Source: DATLFI01 sp035524895 (GTDB lineage: Bacteria > Acidobacteriota > Thermoanaerobaculia > Multivoradales > Multivoraceae). Taken from it: a DNA stretch of 33,536 nt. This document shows, piece after piece, positions 24,324 through 29,658 of this stretch. Every line of letters begins with the position of its first letter. Within the stretch, counting starts at the first letter, position 1. The stretch is from NCBI GenBank assembly GCA_035524895.1, contig DATLFI010000131.1, positions 1-33,536 of the forward strand, in the 5' to 3' direction. Below the pieces are notes generated by a model. The model was not told the origin of the DNA, did not search any database, and saw nothing but the letters and a program-made list of their open reading frames with translations. A program made the position numbers and the translations under genes.

Positions 24324-25204
24324 CAAGCCTCGACAGCATTGCTGCCGGTCTGGTCCGCAAGGAGGACGGAATCTGGTACGGCGCCGAGGATGGGAGCATA
24401 TCCTTTCCGGCAGAAGGCTACGCAAGATGCCTGCAAGTTGAGGAGAGTTCCTTTTGGTTCGCGCATCGCAACGAGTGCATCGTTGCGGCAGTCCGAGCCT
24501 ATCCACCGTCGGTGAACGGTACGATCTTCGATATCGGCGGCGGCAATGGCATTGTAGCTCGGGGATTGGCGTCGGCCGGCTTCGATGTCGTGCTGGTCGA
24601 GCCCGGACTTGCGGGCGCGAGGAACGCAAGGCACCGCGGGGTCAAACGGGTCGTCTGTGCAACCCTAGAGGCCGCCCGCTTCGAGCCAGCATCCCTGCCT
24701 GCCTGCGGTCTCTTCGATGTCCTGGAGCACATCGCGGACGATCGGGATTTCCTCGCGACGATCAGAAGCCTCTTGCAGCCGGAAGGGAGGTTGTACATCA
24801 CAGTCCCGGCGTACTCTTGGCTATGGTCCGCCGAGGACGACCTGGCAGGCCACTTCAGGCGCTACCGTCTGCGCACCATCAACCGCCTGTTGAGGGAAGT
24901 GGGATTCGAGGTCGAGTTCTCGTCCTACTTCTTCCGTTTGGTGCCGCTGGCGATCTTCTTCATGCGCACTCTGCCGACCATGCTCGGGATCGCCCAGCGC
25001 TACATTAGCAGCGAGAGGGTGCGGCGAGACCACGTTGTGTTCGGCCGGCGGTTCTCGGAGCTCCTCAGACCGTTGCTCTCTTCGGAGCTTCGGAGGTTGT
25101 CTGGTGGTTTGCCGGTTCGTTTCGGGGGAAGCTGCTTGACGGTCGCGCGACGGCCGGTCGAGGGTGTCGACCGACCGCCGACACGTTCTGCGCTCGCTTC
25201 GTAA
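24296..25204 (+). CDS. SAM-dependent methyltransferase
   Basis: A 302-residue class I methyltransferase, last gene of the plus-strand run. The N-terminus (DGIWYGAEDGSISFPAEGYA) precedes motif I, TIFDIGGGNGIVARGL (about 76-91). VVLVEPG is motif II, CGLFDVLEHIADDRDFLAT is the motif IV region, LLQPEGRLYITVPA is motif VI, and HFRRYRLRTINRLLREVGFE is typical of the UbiE/Methyltransf_11-like C-terminal part. ATG 24296 gives a 28-base overlap with the aminotransferase; a much longer upstream frame is a shadow of that gene. The hydrophobic RLVPLAIFFMRTLPTMLGIA (about 223-242) suggests membrane contact, as in methyltransferases acting on lipid-linked substrates. The substrate is unknown. It converges with the S74 gene, leaving only 26 bases between them. 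Confidence 0.84.
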   Translation: MGVAQKRAVTSLDSIAAGLVRKEDGIWYGAEDGSISFPAEGYARCLQVEESSFWFAHRNECIVAAVRAYPPSVNGTIFDIGGGNGIVARGLASAGFDVVLVEPGLAGARNARHRGVKRVVCATLEAARFEPASLPACGLFDVLEHIADDRDFLATIRSLLQPEGRLYITVPAYSWLWSAEDDLAGHFRRYRLRTINRLLREVGFEVEFSSYFFRLVPLAIFFMRTLPTMLGIAQRYISSERVRRDHVVFGRRFSELLRPLLSSELRRLSGGLPVRFGGSCLTVARRPVEGVDRPPTRSALAS

Positions 25205-25230
25205 GAACTGACAACGTCTACCGGCGCAGT

Positions 25231-25974
25231 CTATTGTCGCTGGAGGCTCTCGAGCCTGACCGTCAACTCTTCTATCTTGCGCTGCTGCTCCTGCACGACC
25301 CGTGTCAGCACCCCGACGATGTCCGTCGGTGCGAGCGACTTACGGTCCGGGGTGGCGACCAGGTCGGGAACGTCCTCGGCGATGAAGCCGACCTGCGGAT
25401 CGTCCGCCTCGACCTTGTAGTTGAACTCGACAGCTTGGAGCCCTTGGAGAGCCGCGAGAGCCCGATCGAGGTCGAGGGGCCGAATGTTCTCCTTGAGTTC
25501 TCTGCTCGATGCATTGGTCCAAACGCCCCCGGTGGTCAGGCGGGCGCCCGATGCCTGCGCGTGGATGGGGTGCGCCGGGTTGAAGACGCCACTAGTATGG
25601 ACGCCGAGGAAGCCCTCGTTGTCGAGGATCATCCGAGGCACGTTGGCGGTCATAAAGAAAAGCGCTGGGTTGGGCGCGACGGCCCCGGCTGCTGGACGGA
25701 CATTGAAGAAGCCCGACCCGCTTCCGAAAGAGGCCCCAGAGTAGCCGAAGTTGAATGCGTTGCTGGTGGCATTGGGCCCGATGGCGTTGAAGACGTCCTC
25801 TGTTGCTCCACCGAAGATGTGGAGGTCTCCCCCGGGGTTGTTGGTTCCGATTCCCACCCTGCCACTCGAATCGATGTACAGGGCATCCTGTGCCGCAGCA
25901 GCTCCCGCGGCAAGCGATGCGGCGAAGGCCAGCATCGCGTAAAGCTTGATGTTGGAGTGTGAAAGACGAGTCAT
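25231..25974 (-). CDS. Secreted fibre-like protein with peptidase S74 chaperone domain
   Basis: A 247-residue exported protein. A signal peptide occupies about 1-28 (LYAMLAFAASLAAGAAAAQ). The body contains SSGRVGIGTNNPGGDLHIFG, the repeat type common in phage-fibre-like bacterial surface proteins. The C-terminal part (about 155-247) is an intramolecular chaperone of endosialidase (S74) domain: NASSRELKENIRPLD with the Ser156/157 and Lys161 region expected for self-cleavage, LQAVEFNYK, and QVGFIAEDVPDLV. A helical tail follows (VVQEQQRKIEELTVRLESL). S74 domains drive trimer folding and then cut themselves off. The start is ATG 25974, with AAGGAGG 8 bases upstream; earlier Met codons lack an SD. 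It lies downstream of the sigma/anti-sigma pair and may be a target of it. Confidence 0.88.
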   Translation of the reverse strand: MTRLSHSNIKLYAMLAFAASLAAGAAAAQDALYIDSSGRVGIGTNNPGGDLHIFGGATEDVFNAIGPNATSNAFNFGYSGASFGSGSGFFNVRPAAGAVAPNPALFFMTANVPRMILDNEGFLGVHTSGVFNPAHPIHAQASGARLTTGGVWTNASSRELKENIRPLDLDRALAALQGLQAVEFNYKVEADDPQVGFIAEDVPDLVATPDRKSLAPTDIVGVLTRVVQEQQRKIEELTVRLESLQRQ

Positions 25975-25982
25975 GGTTCTTG

Positions 25983-26022
25983 CCTCCTTCATGAAGGCCC
26001 GGACCGTCCTGTAGGCCGGGCC
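25983..26022 (-). promoter_or_regulatory. Structured leader around the S74 gene ribosome-binding site
   Basis: On the minus strand a GGCCCGG and CCGGGCC stem (26022-26016 with 26002-25996, 13-base loop) is followed directly by the palindrome CCTTCATGAAGG (25997-25986). The latter overlaps the Shine-Dalgarno AAGGAGG (25989-25983). The stem could attenuate read-through from the anti-sigma gene, and the palindrome could mask the ribosome site. Structure is seen; regulation is inferred. Confidence 0.4.
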
Positions 26023-26056
26023 AAGTTCTCTCATTGATCACCGCTTGACTGGCGAC

Positions 26057-26794
26057 CTACTGGAGCCCGCCTGTGACCTCGACGGCGATCGAACCGCCGT
26101 CGTTGATTCGGAATCCGGCGCCGAACTGCACCGCTTTACCGGCACTAAACCTGACGTGGGCGCCGGACCTTACTTGAACTTGCGAGACCAGCAGCATCTG
26201 CTCTCCTCTGATGATGTGGTCTCCTTCGATCTGGACATTCTCGACTCGTCTTGCGGCCGTCGTGGCGGTCGCTTGATGCTGAGGAGCGAGCACCTGTTCC
26301 GTGCTCCCTCTGGGGCCTTGTTGCCAATGGAGCAGCAGAGCGCCCGAGGCGAGCACCGCGAACACGCACGCAGTCGCGACCAGCAACCACAGGGGTCTGT
26401 CGCGCGCATTCTTGTTGGCTCGGCGCAGGTTCGACAGAGGGCTGGCTCGTTCTGCAGCGCTTGGGCGAGCCTCGACGACAGCTTGGCGCACGATTTCGAT
26501 GTCCATCGAGCAGCTCTGGCAGAGAGCAAGGTGCGCCATCAAGTCAGCGCGGTCGAGCTCCTCGACCTCCTCGGGTCGTGTGACGCACAACGCGAGCAGT
26601 TCCGCATCCGGGTGTTCGAGCGCAAGCGAATGTGGCGGCGAGCCCAGCACGCCTTCGAGCAGCCGGTGTGTCTGCAGCCACTCCTTGCAGCCTCGACAAC
26701 CGCGGACGTGAAGGTCAAGGGAGGGAGGGATCAAGTCCGGCTGCTCTCCGGCCGCGTACTCGGCGAGCCATTCGGTCGCTTCGCTGTGCTTCAT
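26057..26794 (-). CDS. Membrane anti-sigma factor with two zinc-finger-like modules
   Basis: A 245-residue single-pass membrane regulator. The cytoplasmic part has two HxxxCxxC motifs: H29, C33, C36 (LHVRGCRGC) and H88, C92, C95 (AHLALCQSC). This duplicates the anti-sigma zinc-finger seen once in most ZAS proteins. One membrane helix spans about 135-156 (LWLLVATACVFAVLASGALL). The periplasmic tail is beta-like (VQIEGDHIIRGEQ, VRFSAGKAVQFGAGFRINDG), resembling the hydrophobic short repeats that follow FxAGxxIxLxxGF patterns in secreted adhesin-like proteins. ATG 26794 overlaps the sigma-factor stop (ATGA), and the longer open frame upstream is a shadow. It should hold the ECF sigma factor inactive until a signal at the envelope arrives. 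Confidence 0.85.
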   Translation of the reverse strand: MKHSEATEWLAEYAAGEQPDLIPPSLDLHVRGCRGCKEWLQTHRLLEGVLGSPPHSLALEHPDAELLALCVTRPEEVEELDRADLMAHLALCQSCSMDIEIVRQAVVEARPSAAERASPLSNLRRANKNARDRPLWLLVATACVFAVLASGALLLHWQQGPRGSTEQVLAPQHQATATTAARRVENVQIEGDHIIRGEQMLLVSQVQVRSGAHVRFSAGKAVQFGAGFRINDGGSIAVEVTGGLQ

Positions 26795-27387
26795 GGAGAG
26801 CCGCCCTCGTCGTCTCTGTGCGTGAGTCCAAGCTGCGCCAAGATCTCGCGTGCGGCGCGTACGCAGCGGTACATCCGAACGCGCAGAGCTCCCTCGCTCC
26901 TGCCCAAGCTCACGGAGAGCTCCTTGAAGCTTAGTCCCTGGCCGACTCGCATGGCGATCAGCTGTCGGCATGGCTCGTCGAGAGCCGCCAGCACATCGGC
27001 AGCGATGCGGCTAGCCTCCAAGGTCAGGGTCTTGCCGAGGGGGTCGCGGTCCGTGTCCCTCAACGACTCGCTGAGTGGTACGAGCGTACGACGGCTCCGA
27101 AGCCAATCGATGCACCGCCGCGAGGTTACGACCTCGACGAATCCCCAGATGCCAGCCCCGGGGTCGAAGTCCGGCCGGTTCAGCGCCCGCCAGAGTTGCG
27201 TCATGACGTCCTGCTCCAGATCTTCAACCTCATGCCGTTGAATGGGCAGGCGCCTGTAGCCAATGATCCGCCGGACACGCTCGCGCACCAGCCGCATCGC
27301 GCTAGGATCACCACGGCGCAGCTGTGCCGCGAAGTCGGCGCGTGTGTCAGCCCTCTCGGGCAGTCCATGGTCAGACACGATGGACAT
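26791..27387 (-). CDS. ECF-type RNA polymerase sigma factor
   Basis: A 198-residue extracytoplasmic-function sigma-70 factor with regions 2 and 4 only. Region 2 includes RRLPIQRHEVEDLEQDVMTQ and IWGFVEVVTSRRCIDWLRSR (core binding and -10 recognition). Region 4 has LDEPCRQLIAMRVGQGLSFK, ELSVSLGRSEGALRVRMYRC, the -35-recognising helix-turn-helix. ATG 27387 has no clear Shine-Dalgarno. The stop overlaps the anti-sigma start, a standard arrangement. A candidate ECF-type promoter lies at 27451-27476, which would make the operon self-activating. The nearest downstream candidate target is the S74 fibre gene. Confidence 0.92.
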   Translation of the reverse strand: MSIVSDHGLPERADTRADFAAQLRRGDPSAMRLVRERVRRIIGYRRLPIQRHEVEDLEQDVMTQLWRALNRPDFDPGAGIWGFVEVVTSRRCIDWLRSRRTLVPLSESLRDTDRDPLGKTLTLEASRIAADVLAALDEPCRQLIAMRVGQGLSFKELSVSLGRSEGALRVRMYRCVRAAREILAQLGLTHRDDEGGSP

Positions 27388-27450
27388 CGGTCGATCGTGC
27401 CGATTCTATCCACGTGCCAGACCCTCGACTTTGCTGCCCCACGGTCACTT

Positions 27451-27476
27451 TATCGGTGGAACCCTGGATTCGTTAC
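27451..27476 (-). promoter_or_regulatory. Candidate ECF-type promoter of the sigma/anti-sigma operon
   Basis: On the minus strand GTAAC (27476-27472) and CGATA (27455-27451) are separated by 16 bases, 64 bases upstream of the sigma-factor ATG. A -35 with an AAC core and a CGA-type -10 at this spacing fits the general ECF promoter pattern. A separate sigma-70-like TAGAAT lies closer to the gene. Confidence 0.4.
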
Positions 27477-27764
27477 AGTGAGTCTGGGAGTGGGTCAGGG
27501 TGGCGCGGCTCTGGCGATATGTGGTCACCTCTCGAAGTTCCTCGCGGAGGGACGACTTCCAACCCGCGGGCCCTCGGACACGGCGCCAGCCCAAGCGGGC
27601 ACTGAGGCATGGGAATCGCCGGCGGTCACCACCACCTCGCTCGCCAGTGCCGGCTTGGCCGACCGAGAGAGCCACCTCAGGAGCCACCTCGGGCTCGGTC
27701 CGGTGTGACCACTCCGGTCAAGCCAGGCCCGTTGCTCCGCCGTACGCCTTGGACCGACGATTGT

Positions 27765-27790
27765 TGATCCAGGAAACTGGGGCTGGATCA
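27765..27790 (-). terminator. Perfect hairpin downstream of the fibre-like gene
   Basis: TGATCCAG (27765-27772) pairs perfectly with CTGGATCA (27783-27790) around a 10-base loop, about 50 bases after the stop of the minus-strand gene. No T run follows, so it may act with Rho or as an mRNA end-protector rather than a textbook intrinsic terminator. Confidence 0.4.
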
Positions 27791-27838
27791 GCTACGTCTT
27801 GGCTCCTTCGTTCGAAGCGCCCGGTAGGCCTGGGGCCT

Positions 27839-29485
27839 TCAGGGGCTTTGCGTTTGCTTCAGAAGGGCGGACTCGAGGTCCGACAGTCGCCGCCTCAGCT
27901 CCAGGTTGACCGCCTCCTGATCGGAGAGTCGGCTGTGAAGCTGCTCGATGAAGATGTGGGCCTTCTCGAGCTCGTTGAGGACGCCTCCCATCTTCTCGGA
28001 GACGTTGAAGGGTGCCTTCGCCGGTGTCGGCCCGACGGCCGGCAGGAAGCTGTTGGCCCACATCTGAGCAGCGTGCTCCTCGATCGACTCGAGCGCGAAC
28101 TCTGGGCTGAAGACGCCGTCGCAGGGAGTCGCCGCACCGCATTGAGGGCCGCCGGTGACCAGCTGACCAGTGATCGTGAGGTTGCCAGCCTGCGTGAGGA
28201 CGAACTCCTCGGCACCGTCAGCTCCGGTTCCGATGTCGACGATCTTCATCGCAGTGTCGTTGTTGATGAAGCGCCAGGTCACGCCGCTGTCCTGTTCCTT
28301 GAGGTCGATCGCCGGGTCCGTGTTCGTTTCGATCTTGAGCTGGACGTCAGTGGGCGCTTCGCCGGTTCGGAGAATGTGCAGGTCGACGTCTGGCGACGCC
28401 GTCCCGATCCCCACGTTCCCGCTCGCCGAAATGTCCAGCGCGCTGCTCGGCGCGCCCGGGCGGATCCGGAACGGCAGCTTCGAGCCGCTCGTTACGTCGC
28501 GCACGAAGAAGTTGGTCTCGTTGCCCGCGATGTCCCAGGACTGGGCCTGGAAGCCGCTCGAGGTGTTCTGTTCGAGGCGCAGGCCCGGGCTGTCGCCGTC
28601 GGAGACGTGGAGCTCGAGGGCCGGGGTGGCGGTTCCGAAGCCGACCCTTCCGCCGTTGTCGACGTAGAGCGAGTTCGTCCTCGAGTTCCCCTCGATGGTG
28701 AACGGGGTCCGGCCGTTCGTGATGTCGTCGATCGAGAACTTCTCGGCGCCGCCGTTGGCGCTGTCGTTGGCGGTGAGCTGCCAGTCGTTCCTGGGGAAGC
28801 TCCCGGTGCTCGAGGTGTCGTCGAACCTGATCCGGAGGTTGTTCTCCTTGAGCCGGATGGTGTCGAATCCGAAGACCTCGCCGTTGACGCAGTCGAAGCC
28901 GACGCAGAGGCTGCTTTGGACGATGAGGTCGTCGGGGATCACCTGGTCGGAGGCCGCGACGCGGACGGAGTCGGGACGGGCCACCCGGGTCATGCCGCCG
29001 GTCGGCGCGCCGGCGGCGGGCGGCTCGGGGCCCTGGTCGGTCACGATCGAGCCCTGGAGGATGCGGAAGGTCCCGGAGCCGACCATCGGCTCGGCGGGGA
29101 TCTTTCCGGCGCTGCGAAGACGCCCCTCGGCTCCCTCGTCACCTTCGACGCGGGCCGCCGCCATCTCGCGCAGGGTCTCGCCCCCGAGCCTGGGAGTGAG
29201 CACCGCCTCCCAGGTGTAGAGGCCGTCGGCGAGCGAAGCTCCGTCCTGCTCGATCCCGAACAGCACCGGCTCGCCGGCGGCGAAGACCTGGCGCAGGAAG
29301 AGATTCCCCGGGCCGGAGACGCTCAGCGTCACGCCGTCGTTCTCTGTCTGCGGATTCAGCTCCACTTGAAACGGCAGCAGGTTCGCGCCGACCGCCGGCA
29401 CTCGCTCCGCCGTGTTCGCCCAAGCCGCTCCTACGGTAAGCGCCCCCGTGACGACTCCTATCAGGACACTTCGGAAACCCTTCAT
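27839..29485 (-). CDS. Secreted fibre-like protein without recognisable S74 domain
   Basis: A 548-residue exported protein. The signal peptide MKGFRSVLIGVVTGALTVGA is followed by AWA, with probable cleavage after Ala23. Residues about 24-130 form a beta domain (LLPFQVELNPQTENDGVTLS, VLFGIEQDGASLADGLYTWE). The middle carries fibre-type repeats: RVGFGTATPALELHVSDGDS, GNVGIGTASPDVDLHILRTG and NDWQLTANDSANGG. The C-terminus is a coiled coil (about 500-545, LSDQEAVNLELRRRLSDLES) preceded by FSPEFALESIEEHAAQMWAN. The SxxxLKENI sequence of the S74 chaperone is absent, so trimer formation may rely on the coil. ATG 29485 has GGGAGAG a few bases upstream. Longer frames in this register upstream are shadows of the TPR gene. 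It may have its own promoter in the 173-base gap to 29658. Confidence 0.82.
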   Translation of the reverse strand: MKGFRSVLIGVVTGALTVGAAWANTAERVPAVGANLLPFQVELNPQTENDGVTLSVSGPGNLFLRQVFAAGEPVLFGIEQDGASLADGLYTWEAVLTPRLGGETLREMAAARVEGDEGAEGRLRSAGKIPAEPMVGSGTFRILQGSIVTDQGPEPPAAGAPTGGMTRVARPDSVRVAASDQVIPDDLIVQSSLCVGFDCVNGEVFGFDTIRLKENNLRIRFDDTSSTGSFPRNDWQLTANDSANGGAEKFSIDDITNGRTPFTIEGNSRTNSLYVDNGGRVGFGTATPALELHVSDGDSPGLRLEQNTSSGFQAQSWDIAGNETNFFVRDVTSGSKLPFRIRPGAPSSALDISASGNVGIGTASPDVDLHILRTGEAPTDVQLKIETNTDPAIDLKEQDSGVTWRFINNDTAMKIVDIGTGADGAEEFVLTQAGNLTITGQLVTGGPQCGAATPCDGVFSPEFALESIEEHAAQMWANSFLPAVGPTPAKAPFNVSEKMGGVLNELEKAHIFIEQLHSRLSDQEAVNLELRRRLSDLESALLKQTQSP

Positions 29486-29658
29486 CGCTCTCTCCCTTTC
29501 CCCCGCCGCCGGTGGACACCTGCGACGTCGTGGGCACTTGGGAGTGTCCCGGTAGACGCAGTCGATTTGATGGTATGGGACAAGGTTCCAACGTAGCACG
29601 CGCCGGCGCGATGCGTCCAGGAGACCTGCACGGTCGGCGCGGGTCCGCGGCCGGGCGA

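Larger units (their letters stand above)
27388..27838. other. 451-base intergenic region
   Basis: It lies between the second fibre-like gene (ends 27839) and the sigma gene (starts 27387), both on the minus strand. It holds the candidate ECF promoter at 27451-27476 and a hairpin at 27765-27790. Open frames on both strands here are arginine- and proline-rich without family features, and I do not call them genes. Confidence 0.5.

Noticed and set aside
27196..27708. Plus-strand open frame of 170 codons overlapping the sigma-factor gene and gap
   Set aside because: No family features; mostly antisense to the sigma-factor gene, and the intergenic part has no coding signal.
27500..29596. A 698-codon open frame on the plus strand
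   Set aside because: Its protein is Arg/Val/Asp-rich low-complexity sequence antisense to the fibre-like gene, which has a signal peptide and fibre repeats.
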